Assembly (NCBI GenBank): GCA_018907035.1
Contig: JACCIC010000001.1
Location: 5,451,001 to 5,515,000, forward strand
Direction of reading: 5' to 3'
Source: Sycobia sp. Sy_11
Lineage: Eukaryota > Arthropoda > Insecta > Hymenoptera > Epichrysomallidae
DNA: 64,000 nucleotides
How positions within the stretch are numbered: the stretch's first letter is position 1; each line of letters begins with the position of its first letter. The position numbers and the translations under genes were made by a program. The notes under the pieces were generated by a model. The model searched no databases. It saw only the letters and a list, made by a program, of their open reading frames with translations, and was not told the DNA's origin. Shown here one piece after another: positions 39,001 through 49,429 of the stretch.

Positions 39001-40419
39001 TATACTGAAAGGAAGAAAAGTAAAATCAAAGGCAAAACCATCAAAGAACATCTAAACAAATGCTAGGAGTACAAAAACATGACAAATTTTATCAATAGAA
39101 TTAACATAAAATAGTTATTATAAATATTATTATAAGTTCATTAAATTATACTAAAATATTGTAATACAGATACCAAACCTGTAAATAAAATGTATATAAT
39201 GTAACACTATGTAATAGTAACGGTCGCTAATACTCATTATTACTTAATACTCATAATTATGAGGGATGCAACAATAAATAAAGCAATAACAAAAAAGTAT
39301 GAGTCAGGTAGCCAAAAGTGTGAAGTACAGAGAAATGAGATAAAATGGTAAAAAATTGCAATACCTGGAGCTTACAATACCAACTTTGAAATAGTTGTCC
39401 TAAGAGAATGGGCACTGTCAATACAATGTAAGTATTATACCACTCACAACAGTAGAAGAGTTTCATAAAATTTTTGCATGCATAAGACAGATAACCTACA
39501 TATGCTTATAGCAGCTTATAGTAGCTACATATGGATAAAGATTGTAGCATGCAGTGCATCTGACATGAATTATTATCCGATGTGAATAGTACGTTTACAA
39601 TTTTATTAAGTTTGCCCTTTTCTAATTCTAAAAACTGATCTTATTAGTATCGCACATAGTCATTGGAAATAAAATAAGTGTAAATATCGAAGAACGATTT
39701 ACGTAACTTTAGTAAAGTAACTGAATTTCGATTCACAGGGCTGGTTATAGGTGCAAAATTTAAACTGTAAGAAAATTAAAGATAAATAAATTAAAAACTG
39801 TAAGAAAACAAAAAATACAAAAAGATAATATCAATAAAATCAATAAAAGATGGCTGGAGTACATTCTTTGTCACTTTGTTTTAGATATTTCAATTTTCAT
39901 ACTGATTATGGAGAAAGTGTGTCTATAACAATTAATTGCAAAATAATATTTCAAACTTCATTTTCTCATCAATAATTTCTCTTATAAAATAAATATGATT
40001 CAATGGTTTCTGTGAAAAGGAAACTGTAATTTTATTAATATACGTAAAGAATGTATGTGTATGCGTGTTCATACAAGTTTAGACGTATGTATATATGTGT
40101 GTATAAGTGCCTGTTTATACAAGAAACTTTTTTATAATTTTATAGTCTTTTTATATAACTTCTTATCAATTTTTATATTTTACAGGCAGATTATGGCGCA
40201 CCACTTGTTATTGATAATACAGTTGTAGGAATTGTAAGTATGCCTAATTATGATTGCAACGATACAAACGAAGGAGCTATTTATACAAAAGTAGGAAATT
40301 TAAAACATTTCATTGAGGGATTAAAAGCAGCAAGACCTATAGAAGGTACAAACACTTTTAGGAATCCTATATTTATAGGTGATCGGAGATTTCGTTATAT
40401 TACACCAACAGAAAATTAA
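31359..40419 (+). CDS. secreted S1 serine protease homologue, catalytically inactive (gene A)
   Basis: Exons: 31359-31419, 34801-35120, 35233-35580, 40186-40419 (phases 1, 0, 0; all GT/AG), encoding 320 residues. Residues 1-20 are a hydrophobic signal peptide. The chymotrypsin fold starts at IIGG (27-30) and keeps three disulfide pairs (Cys58-Cys74; the pair in ICRG/EICG; Cys242 with the Cys of NYDCND), GFG for GWG, and catalytic Asp122 in NDLAI. The catalytic His is Arg73 (LSAARC for LTAAHC) and GDSGGP is ADYGAP, so Ser is Tyr246. The usual SWG substrate strand reads SMP. Activity is therefore not expected; such homologues act as binding proteins or cofactors in immune, clotting or venom cascades. 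No Arg/Lys precedes IIGG (VKEE), so trypsin-like activation is unlikely. NFT (49-51) is a glycosylation sequon. A tail of about 30 residues extends past the domain. Intron 3 (4.6 kb) hosts a LINE. Start chosen by signal peptide and parallel with gene B. Confidence 0.86.
33001..33053. repeat. (TA)n microsatellite in intron 1 of gene A
   Basis: About 26 TA units. Confidence 0.95.
37030..37630 (+). pseudogene. LINE ORF1 (gag-like) remnant
   Basis: Decoded pieces include LNLTDYICAIGNLVE, ASRISNNRICVYVNSKELV, VNLRPLISRNKRIIF, HVESFRRQIYVKSEY and a degenerate zinc knuckle KYFICNIERHLARNC. The 149-residue open part is 37181-37630; a small frame break near 37180 separates it from the upstream part. 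ORF1 binds LINE RNA. Confidence 0.85.
38330..38666 (+). pseudogene. LINE endonuclease, N-terminal part only
   Basis: LQWNINGIKNNYELL (broken by a stop codon at 38402-38404) and IEIACVQETNF are the first two endonuclease motifs (family LQWNxxGI and xxCLQET). They are followed by NCVNGSGGVEILAKY and IEAISIKAQIENQEIYICNI. The reading stops at 38666, before the GDFNAH motif. Confidence 0.87.
38684..38726 (+). repeat. three tandem AATATATTAGAA units at the LINE deletion point
   Basis: Copies at 38684-38695, 38700-38711 and 38715-38726. They fall exactly between the endonuclease fragment and the C-terminal fragment, where about 2-3 kb of a normal LINE is missing. Confidence 0.85.
38868..39065 (+). 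pseudogene. LINE polyprotein C-terminal fragment
   Basis: FICRLRIGHTKSTHQYLIS followed by PLTTKHILIECQKYYTERK matches the conserved C-terminal end of many insect LINE polyproteins (LRIGHTxxTHxYL ... LTxxHILxEC), downstream of RNase H. Confidence 0.88.
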
Positions 40420-40476
40420 TTTGTATCGATGGTATATATGATATTTTTGTTTATATTGTTAAATTATATTATCTAA

Positions 40477-40482
40477 AATAAA
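40477..40482 (+). terminator. polyadenylation signal of gene A
   Basis: AATAAA lies 58 bp after the stop codon, in an AT-rich 3' untranslated region. Confidence 0.7.
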
Positions 40483-40499
40483 TATTCTATTATGAGTTT

Positions 40500-42987
40500 A
40501 TATAAATAATAGTTTTAAATTAAATTACAGCAAATATAAAACACAATTCAATAAAAAATCTTAAGTATTTGCATCCAACACATTTGATATACATAAATGG
40601 ATAAAATTGAATACTATACTTATATTATATTATTTATATTAGTATTTAGATATATTTTTTGTCTTTCCAAAATGTTTTATGAAGTTGACGATTTTTCAAA
40701 AATATCTCTAAATATGCTTTTTCCAAAATACTTTTTAAATAATGCCCTCAATTGACTGAAATGTGACTTGCATATAAAGGACATAATAATAAATTGTGAC
40801 AGAAGAGAGCAAACTACGCTTGCCTCGGGCGGCAAGTGTATTCTCGTTGAACACGCCATTGTTCCTAAGTGTCACATTTTCCAAGACGAAGGGCATTCTC
40901 TTCTTCAAAGAAGTGCGAAAAAACCTAGAACTCATGAAATGAAAAAGTATCAAATTTTTGCTTCTGTTCTGGTTATGCTTTTATAGAGCGAGCAGGTAAA
41001 ATTACTGTATCATAAAGTATAATTCAATGGATTTGAAAATATATAATATTATCGGTTTCTCTTAAAATTAGTTCTGCAGTTTATTTGAATGTCCTAACAT
41101 TAAATTAAATGATCGTCTTATAATTTGAAATGGATAGAGTATGAAGGTGGGTAACAGAGGGGGAAGCTCCCGCCAGAAATTGGTGGGTGGACTCCTCTTC
41201 CAATAAAAAGAAACAAGAATAATCAATTGAAAATTATAAGATTTTTTCATAATGCAATCTTAAAATAAAATTTAGCAAAAGTTAATAGCTTAAAAAAGAG
41301 AATTAAAAATTAAAATTAATTTTTTCAATATGATATACATCAATTTTAATAATAAAAAAAATATTATAATAATTTTTATACACAATTTCATACAGAATAC
41401 AATTTTATTTCATTTTAAGTTCAAATCTAGAATACCCACAATTCAAATAGAATGGTTGTCCCTCGGTCGAGTGGCCCATATAAGCCCACACGTCGTAAAT
41501 GCCAGAGGTTACGCAGTCATGGAAAACAGAGGATTCTACCTCTGTTCACTCGCTTTTTCTCCCTAGAAAGAAAAAGTTCAAATCTGTTTTCTGATTAGTC
41601 GAGAAGAGTCATAAACAGTTTTACTCCCTAGTGAATAAATGCAGTATTTTAAAACTCTCTCCAAACAACATAGAAAATCGTATTTTACGTCATGAGTGCG
41701 AAAAAAAAATGAAAATTAAAGATATATTTTTTCTGTCTATATCTTTCGGAAGAGGGAAAGATTTCTTGATTTAATGATGAGAAGCTTTGCTTTTTAAAAC
41801 AGATTTTTATAAATCCATAGGGGATTTCGTTATGTTTTCGTTTGTGTCATATATTTATTTAATGTATAGCTTTTCAATACAGAATATAGAATTTTATTTG
41901 CATGGTTAAAAGAGATGGTTTTTCCTTTGCCCTATTAGTAGTGTAATTACAAAAAGTATGAAAAGTTCTGATAAAAATTTTAGCTAAATTCTCTATAAAA
42001 GAAAGATAAAAAAACGTGCCAATTCCTTCGTACTTCAAAACAAAAGAATATTTTGATATTGCTTTTAAATATACAATACTCTTTGTATTTCTCTATCTTG
42101 TATTAATAAATAACACTAATGGCTTGAAGACTCGCCAGTGAGGCACGTGATAATTTTTTCTTCCTAGCGGTACCATTACCTTCAAACAACCGAATATGGA
42201 TATATGGACCACCCCAAGCGTCGGCTGTTCTATATTTCCAAAGTCGGCTGTTGATTCTATATTGTACTATCCGTTCGGCTTGTGTCTGATACATATTGAC
42301 CGAACGGTATGTACCAGATTTTTGCGGTACTGCAGTGACCGTGCTTCTCTTTCTGCAATCTAATTGGGGTAAATCGTCAGTTTCTTCATTGTTATAGACT
42401 AGCCACATCTGCTCCATCCTCATTTCATCTTTACTTCAAATGAACTTAATTGGTTGAAGAATTTGATTGGTATATGGATTCTCTGTGGATATTATTTTAC
42501 AATATTTACTGTCCTGCTATTCTTTGGAAATGGAACTAAATTTACATGCTCTTCTACCGCAAACTTTTAACATTTGCAACATATTTTATATATGTTATTG
42601 ATACATAAAATATTGTATACAAGTAAGAAAACAAATAATCAAGTTTCATTGTCCAAATATATTTAGTTGGAGAACTTGCACCAAATTCCACAAAAGAGAA
42701 GGGAAGAAGCAACGAAATATATATTCTCTTGTTGACAGACCACGTGACAACCGCACTTAACAAGACTTCCAGGAAGCCAAAGTCATTATCTACAATTATA
42801 TGAGCAGCCTAGTAAATCAATCAATGGGCAGTCTATCTCAGAAGTTGACTGGTTGTGACATGTATCTGTATTCTATTGTATAATTCTATAATAAAGACCT
42901 ATCAATCCTACAGGTATTTGTGTTAATTCACTAACACAAGAACATCTCTTTTTTGAAAAGTCGCTCAAGGCCAAAAGACCGACGATA
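40500..42987. other. intergenic, AT-rich with GC-richer patches
   Basis: GC-richer patches at 40780-40930, 41450-41570 (containing a perfect 8-bp stem AACAGAGG/CCTCTGTT at 41525-41546) and 42100-42420. The last has a 106-residue minus-strand frame without recognisable domain. An AATAAA at about 42890 may belong to the LTR of the downstream retroelement. No gene is called. Confidence 0.4.
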
Positions 42988-42991
42988 TATT

Positions 42992-43005
42992 TGGCACCCA
43001 ACGTG
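42992..43005 (+). promoter_or_regulatory. primer-binding-site-like sequence of the retroelement
   Basis: TGGCACCCAACGTG resembles the tRNA primer site (TGGCxxCCAACGTGG) that directly follows the left LTR of many retroelements. It is placed about 400 bp before gag. The LTR itself was not delimited. Confidence 0.5.
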
Positions 43006-43415
43006 TTGCTTGCAATGTCAAAGGATACCAAGGAATAAGTCGGTATCAAGGATCTCCAAGAAACACAGCTTGAGTAGGAATACAGATCGAAAGGCATGGT
43101 AGAGCTTAATCAAAAAAGGTCGAGAAGTCTACGTACGAGATACAGGCTTGAAGGCCTCATTACAAGAAATCCAGAAATATAGACATACTAGAATACAAGA
43201 AAGAGGGTAATTTGTAATATTACTCACACTCTTTCTCATTACTCATTAACCCTTAAGATCTTCCTCAAGCGAACAATCAGTTCGATCAGAAGTGTCAGAC
43301 TACCACGCGCCCTTCATGTAAGAAATAAGAATAAAAATAAAACCTGGAACAAAAATGGAGGGTAAAGGATTTATTCAAGGAATAGTTAATAAAGTATACT
43401 CTGTAAAAGATATAA

Positions 43416-44180
43416 ATGCAACAAGTACTCTCACAGAACAAAGGTGATAATATATTTACTACGTACAGAAAATGCGCAACTGATGAATCAACTACAGATC
43501 CTTCAGCAACAAATGATGCTAATAATAGAGCATCAAAAGATAACTCCTATTTGAAGTATGAAAGGATCACAGGCGACCCCCATCTGCACGCAAAACGTAA
43601 AAATACAGCCAATGCTCAGCACAGAAAGACATCACTTTTTAAGGAAATTTCTCATTGAAATAAGGGACTTCGATGAATCTACAGACGTCGAATCGTTCTT
43701 GTTTCAAGTACGTGCCGCCATTTTCCAAATTGATAGCAGCCCAGAAAGAAACTCTTCTCTGCGGAAAATAATAGCGCTAAAATTAAAAGGAGAAGCACAG
43801 TGCGTAATAGAAAGAAATCGCGAAAAAGAGTCGCTACTCTTGCAGTATTAAAATAATCTTTGCAAACCGTCTTTGGAACAATGGAACTTTCCTACGACCA
43901 CTTATCAGAAGAAAGAAACTCCATGCAACAAAGCCCGTTCGAAAACATTCAGAATTTTGTCAGTCGATTTAAAGAAACGGATAAAAGAATCCAGATAAGT
44001 ATCGACGAAATGTCTGATACGCAACGAGATTCGAAGAATTCATCCGAACACTCAAGCCTGAATTACGACTAGCCATCAAGATAAGACAGACCGAAAGTCT
44101 CGCTGTCGCATTTCAGATAGCACAACAGGAAAATAAAGAGTTATTAGATTATGATCATCATGTTAAAGAATACAAGAGGA
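43416..44180 (+). pseudogene. Ty3/Gypsy gag remnant
   Basis: Frames interrupted near 43650 and 43850 show a capsid-like pattern: DVESFLFQVRAAIFQ, IIALKLKGEAQ, VFGTMELSYDHLSEE, ENIQNFVSRFKE and FIRTLKPELRLAIKI. No zinc knuckle was found after it. Gag builds the element's particle; this copy is dead. Confidence 0.8.
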
Positions 44181-44429
44181 GATAAGATATTGGCGCCCAA
44201 AAATTTCCAATCACGAGGCATCATGTAACCACCTCGCCCGCGTAGTAACAATAATTCGCACAGTGTAATCCATTATCTAACTTCTGTAACATTTCAGGCC
44301 ATCTAGAAAGCAGATATTTAAAGAAAAATCCCGCCCTAATGGAAAATTACGAAAACCCCTTATGTTCGGAACCCGAGGAGAATTATCCACCCTCCTAGGA
44401 CGACGATATTGGCATCTGTATATCAACCA

Positions 44430-44743
44430 CAAAGGCCTTTATCGCCCAGCAAGATTACTCGTGGATTTTTGAGTATCAGAGTCATTAATTATATCAGCAC
44501 TCCCCGATCAAGAAAAATGTAAACCCGAGCGTCTACCCCTTAAAGGAACACTTCGATTCCATCTATTAGATGGATTACACAAAGTACTAGGATATTGCAC
44601 TCTAAATTACTTAGAAAAAGATCATAAATTTAACGTAGTAAGTGAAGGATTACACTTAAAGGCGGATGGAATATTAGAAAAGGATTGGTTACAAAATTAC
44701 AGTGTAATAATTGATAGTGCCGCAAATAAAATATCATTAAAGT
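44430..44743 (+). pseudogene. retroelement aspartic protease remnant
   Basis: ARLLVDF is followed by a stop codon where the active-site triplet (normally DTG or DSG) should continue, so catalysis is lost. Downstream FHLLDGLHKVLGY and the typical C-terminal GILEKDWLQNYSVII are preserved. Confidence 0.8.
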
Positions 44744-44796
44744 GATAAATACATATTTAATACATATTTAAACATAAATACATACTTTATTAACCT

Positions 44797-45605
44797 TTAA
44801 AGGACCGGGTGTTGAGATTTCGAAATCTCCTTTGAAAGTGCCCAAATTCATATCTTGTATCACCCATCTATGTACAATAGTCCTATAATGGACCGAACCG
44901 ATATATCGGCTCTCCGGCCCTGGAGGGTCATGAAAAATTTTTAGTTCGGTAAAATAAGAGGAAAATCATATTCTTCGGTTTTGAGATGTACTGCATGTAA
45001 ATCTGGAGATTGATCGGTCATAACTGCTCATAATCACGGTCATTCGAGGTCAAACAAGGTCACTTCAAGGTCAAATGCAGAAAGTATCATATATGTCACT
45101 TATATTATTTCTTCTAGAATAAATATCTTGTTATAATTGTACGATATAAATTATGATGATATAAATTCGTTTCTAGCAAAAAATATTCCAATAATTTTAC
45201 TGGCAAACTACTTTCACGAGAATATATTCAGAAATTTATCTGAATAATGATATTGAGAGAAAATTCGGTATCAAGCGCTATCAAAATCTAAAAACCAATT
45301 TTAAATATATCCCTGGGTATATGCTCAACCTGATCTTGGAAAAATCATTCTTCTCTCTATTTATTTGAGGTCAAATTTACGTAAAACCCGAAATCAGTGA
45401 CTCCAAAAACATAAAGATATATATTTTATAATGATTCAAACCATATTGCTAGGTTGACCATCAAATGACTTTTATTGACCTTAACTCTGAAGTGATCAGG
45501 TCAAACCTACTTCACATAAGAACTTAGCGCATCAATTTACTTAATGATAAAGAGATGTCCTAGCATTATGTTTTTCAGCCGATTATCGGCTTTCCAGCCC
45601 TTTAA
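44797..45605. mobile_element. candidate non-autonomous DNA element bounded by TTAA
   Basis: About 0.8 kb sits between the protease and reverse transcriptase parts of the Gypsy remnant. Its edges read TTTAAAGGACCGG (left) and TTTAAAGGGCTGG (right, reverse complement), each overlapping a TTAA. A related CGAT-ATCGGCT-TCC-GCCCT segment occurs near both 44900 and 45585. TTAA target sites are typical of piggyBac-like elements. No transposase is present. This is a structural inference. Confidence 0.45.
45047..45073 (+). promoter_or_regulatory. three AGGTCA half-sites in tandem
   Basis: AGGTCA at 45047-45052, 45057-45062 and 45068-45073, spaced by 4 and 5 bases. The last lies in TCAAGGTCA. These are nuclear-receptor half-sites by sequence. 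They lie in transposon-derived DNA and have no known target here. Confidence 0.35.
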
Positions 45606-45982
45606 ACGTGAAAACAAATACAACTGCAGCATGTAGCATCTATAGAAGTTCCGGTAAAGAAGATCGAGCACTATCTCGTGGGACATCCCTGCATTCAAAC
45701 TATATACTGAAGGACTATATATATATTTCCCTCAAGAAGAAACATCCTCTGTCAGGTGTTTAAAGACAAACCAGCCTGCAAACGCAAACAACGCAAATAA
45801 AAAAAATGAAATAATAAATATTTGATGCACCAACGCTAGTAATTCACTCCTGCAAGTCATATCTTAAAAAATCTCGAGATAGCGAAATTGATGTATGGAA
45901 AACTCGCATCACTTCACCCAGCATCTCGTAGGCATTAGCCGCTAGACTACCTGTTACGTTCCGCAAGGAAGCTCTACACCAA

Positions 45983-46540
45983 GTGTACGAGAATGGATCT
46001 CGAAAATATGAAGCTTTCTCTGTTCGCGCCCTTAAGACAACACAAAATGAAAGAATTAATAAATTAATAGAAACCATAAGAGTTTCTCACCTATCTCAAA
46101 AGGAGGCCGAGCTCATTCGGAATCTCTGTCAGGTGTACGCTGATATATTCTGTTTAAAGGGAAAAACTACCCCTGCTGTTCCTTGAGTACAAAATCAGAT
46201 CCAATTGGAAACGCTTTTGCCCATTAAAAGTTTATTGCCACCCTTTAAACCTCAGACTAGAAATGGATAAGCAAATTCGAGAATTTAAAGAAAAAGATTA
46301 TAGCATTACTGCAGTCCAGTCTGGATAGTTCCAAAGAAAATGAACCCTTCCGGAGAAAGGAAATGGAGAATCATAATCGACTTTCGCAATCTAAATCAGT
46401 ATACGCTACAGGATAATTACCCCCTACCACTGATCGAAGAAGTCTTTGATCAACTTCAAGGTATAAAATATTTCAAGTGCCTTCGATTGATCAAGCGAAT
46501 TTTATTCAGTGCAAATAGCACTTGAAGACAAAAAGAAAAC
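45983..46540 (+). pseudogene. Ty3/Gypsy reverse transcriptase, N-terminal remnant
   Basis: RNLCQVYADIFCLKG resembles the pre-transcriptase region. It is followed, after stops, by SPVWIVPKKMNPSG, KWRIIIDFRNLN, YPLPLIEEVFDQL and KYFKCL, the classical first motifs of Gypsy reverse transcriptase. The reading ends before the YxDD box. In this copy the domain is split by several stops. Confidence 0.88.
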
Positions 46541-46559
46541 CGCATTCTTAACGTCTTGA

Positions 46560-47511
46560 GGACACTGGCATTTCAAAAGGATGCCCATGGAACTCAAAAA
46601 TGACTGACACTATGGTGTCTATCTAGCCTACCTTACCGAATACGGTCCTGACTCTTGGGTACCTCGTCGGACTATGATCGTCACCACCGATGCCGAGTAC
46701 GGATATAACGGGAAATAATGAAATTACCCCAACTACTGGAGCCCCCTGGTAATATCCGCCAGGCGCAAGGCCATATCCGCTGCTGGCGTTTCTGCAGCAC
46801 TACGTCATTACACCGCATCCAGGATGGGCAAACACATCACCAATGGCTGATGATTACAGACATCAGCACGAATCCAACACAAATAATCAATCATACGCCT
46901 GATCCACTGACATGTTGTTTAAAAGAAACAATAGCTCACGTTTCTGAAATAAAAAGATATCACCCTTCTAACATCACTCCTACTTTTCCCTCCGGTACCA
47001 CTAGTAACCAGGCCATATATGCAGAAAGGTGTAGGTAGAGACAGAGGACTACGTAATTCGGTATTAGACCGAAGAATCGCGCAGACACGAGGACGCGACC
47101 CCTATAGGTCTAACCTTCACCAACGAAGAAGCGAGGGGATTAGCTCCAACGAACGAGATTTAGAGGCTGGAGAACAAAAGATATCAGACCTGATTGCGTT
47201 CAGCCCGGACGCAACTTAGGAGATCATCGTGGAACAGGAAAAGCCAATGACTATAATTCCGGCCATTAATGCATCGTCTACATTGTTCCTGCTATGCACG
47301 AGCATACCTCCACTCGATGAACCCCGCCAATCAAAGCCCTCCCACCCAAATCCTATCGATACTATGACCATTGAACCATATAAGAAACTTCCTTACCCTT
47401 CTAGGAAACCCCGAAGAAAACGGATTGGATATACAATCCGTTTAAGAAACTATATGAGGACTCATCGTGATATGTTGATCAGTTATTTCAGAAAGACCGT
47501 GTATATATATG
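46560..47511. other. GC-richer sequence of unknown origin after the retroelement
   Basis: Three successive open frames of 66-106 residues (46718-47522) lack recognisable motifs, including integrase or envelope features. The composition differs from the surrounding AT-rich DNA. It may be a decayed 3' part of the retroelement or another insertion. Confidence 0.35.
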
Positions 47512-48601
47512 CTACTGTGTAAAATATGAGTAAGACTTTATTTATAACTTTTGAAATCTTTATTTATTCTTCTAAATCTAATTCATCCACTTTCAAAACG
47601 TTTTTTATAATCATATTCCAGAATGGCCATAAGTTCCTACCTCGATTCGACTTTTATTTCTTCAATCGACTCGAAACCGTGTATCCCAAGTGGTCTTTTG
47701 AGTTTACTCAGAAGCCAGAAGTCACATGGTGCTAAATCAGGCGAGTACAGTGGTTGCGGAATAATACTGGTTGGATTTTTGGCGAAATGATCACATAAAA
47801 TCAAAGCAGTGTGAGCTGATGCATTATCTTGATGCAAACATCAAGAGTTGTCTTTTCATTAATCTGGCCTTTTAAGACGAATATCTTCTCGCAAACGACA
47901 AATAATATTCTTTGTTAACTGTTTGGCCGGTCGGAAGGAATTCATAATGCACAACACCACGATAATTGAAGAAAACAGTGAACATAACCTTCATTTTTGA
48001 GCGACTTTGACATGATTTTTTCGGTCTCCGCTCTCCTTTGATATGATATTCGTTTTACTGATCGGTTGTTTCTGCATCGTATGCATAGAACAAGTCTCAT
48101 ATCCAGTTATTAAACGTTCCATGTTGTCCTTACAGTCCGAAACCATCGTTTAACAAGCCTCCATGCGAGGCTGTTTTTTCAAAAAATTGAGTGTGGCATT
48201 TTGTGACGTTGAATTTGGCATCAATAGAGATTTCACTCTTTTCAGTTACAAAATGTCTTTTAAAATAGTGTTCACTGAACTGCTCTAGTAGTCAACCGAC
48301 GATTTTGCAGAACCAATTTCTATAACATTCTGAACTTTCGACGGCCGATATTTCATTTCGCGTACAAAACTTAATGCTGGTTATTGGTTGAATAATTTCA
48401 GACATTATAAAAACTCAAGAGACAACTTTTCTTTGTTCACAATACACAAGCGTAACTTTATGACAAATGAAAAAAATTGCGTAACATTTGGAACAGATAA
48501 GTCTGACACTACTTCCAACTTGAAAATAAAAACATTGATCCAAATGAATATAACTTGGGAAATTTGAATTGAAAAGTCTTACTCATATTCGTACACAGTA
48601 G
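47512..48601 (-). mobile_element. mariner-like element with well-preserved ends
   Basis: The ends are inverted copies: CTACTGTGTAAAATATGAGT on the left and, reverse-complemented, CTACTGTGTACGAATATGAG on the right, continuing with AAGACTTT. Size is about 1.09 kb. Flanks are TA-rich, so the exact TA duplication is ambiguous. A minus-strand transposase remnant fills the interior. Confidence 0.9.
47630..48420 (-). pseudogene. mariner transposase remnant
   Basis: Broken minus-strand frames read FYAYDAETTDQ, KGERRPKKSCQSRSK, MKVMFTVFFNYRGVVHYEFL and PTGQTVNKEYYL, then an open 66-residue part (47637-47837) with HQDNASAHTALIL and YSPDLAPCDFWLL. The second and third catalytic Asp are present with the 34-residue spacing of DD34D. 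The region of the first catalytic Asp is damaged. Inactive. Confidence 0.9.
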
Positions 48602-48916
48602 TATATATAATTGAGATATTTATAACGTACTATTTCTTATGTGACTGCGATAATCTATACCTTTCAGCATATGATAACCGTGTATTCCCACCGTGTATTT
48701 ACCCGTCTTGTTAATATATTATTATTCCCTATTTTTTTATAATCCCTCTTTTTATTATATTAGATAACTCTCCTGTTCATTTTTGCAACAATTTGAGAAA
48801 TTACTATCACGACATATGTACGTATTTCTTATGTATCCCCTAAATTCATTTACTTTTATCTTCGTACTTTCACTGGTTTAAAATACAATTTACACTAAAT
48901 TCTGGTATCAATTAAA

Positions 48917-49200
48917 CGAGGGTAGGTTAATAAGTCTTTAAAAAAAGATAGAAAAACAATTTTTGGAGTAAATTTTTTTTATTTTTCAACGTAATCTCCT
49001 TCTAGTTCAATACACTTTGACAGACGTATCTTCAAATTTTTAAGCCTTCAAAAAAGTATGATTGTGTAGTTTCTCAAAATGAGCATTTGTGTGAGCGATG
49101 GTCTCCTCATTTGACGTAAACCGTCGTCCGCTGAGCCATTTGTTAAAATTAGGAAATAAGAAGGGGCCAGACCTGGTGAGTACGGTGGATGGTCTATCAA
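48917..49200 (-). mobile_element. truncated mariner: one end plus transposase C-terminus
   Basis: The end sequence CGAGGGTAGGTTAATAAGTC resembles the end of the element at 19423 (CGAGGGCGGTCAATAAGTAC). Minus-strand reading gives HPPYSPGLAPSYF, then WLSGRRFTSNEE-like sequence and a damaged tail. The third catalytic Asp lies in a mutated motif. The other end is missing; the fragment stops shortly before an AT microsatellite. Confidence 0.83.
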
Positions 49201-49238
49201 TTCAAACTTGCGAAATTCAAACTTCAAACTTTCTTTCT

Positions 49239-49241
<3 letters not shown>

Positions 49242-49294
<53 letters not shown>
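49242..49294. repeat. (TA)n microsatellite
   Basis: About 26 TA units. It causes the artificial Tyr-Ile reading frames on both strands. Confidence 0.95.
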
Positions 49295-49296
<2 letters not shown>

Positions 49297-49429
49297 CTCT
49301 CTAACTTGTCTTTGTGCGTATCAGTCATGAATTTCCTTAGTATTATTATTCTTATATACATACATATACATATATACATTGAGCAGTTGACACAGAGTAT
49401 TGAAAATACAAACTCAGTCACTGGAAAAA

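Larger units (their letters stand above)
36960..39250 (+). mobile_element. internally deleted LINE in intron 3 of gene A
   Basis: The plus strand shows ORF1, then the start of the endonuclease, then directly the extreme C-terminus of the LINE polyprotein; reverse transcriptase and RNase H are missing. It has the same orientation as the host gene. The left boundary is uncertain: ORF1-like coding begins near ATGGCTTCACAATC at 36960. The right end is near the A-rich tail around 39250. Confidence 0.85.
42990..46560 (+). mobile_element. decayed Ty3/Gypsy LTR retroelement, 5' half to reverse transcriptase
   Basis: In order on the plus strand: a primer-binding-site-like TGGCACCCAACGTG at 42992-43005, a gag region, an aspartic protease and the start of reverse transcriptase. 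All are broken by frameshifts and stops, and a 0.8-kb unrelated insert separates protease from transcriptase. No clear paired LTRs, RNase H or integrase were found, so the element is partial and inactive. Whether it had an envelope gene (insect errantivirus type) cannot be told. Confidence 0.82.

Noticed and set aside
41455..41546. tRNA- or pol III-like gene (TCGAGTGGCC box)
   Set aside because: The A-box-like string is not followed by a cloverleaf or a B box; only a small 8-bp hairpin is present.
42103..42423. 106-residue minus-strand reading frame as an exon
   Set aside because: Mixed composition but no family resemblance and no partner exons or clear splice sites nearby.
46718..47522. Envelope or integrase gene of the retroelement
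   Set aside because: None of the three frames shows integrase zinc-binding or DDE motifs, or a recognisable envelope pattern.
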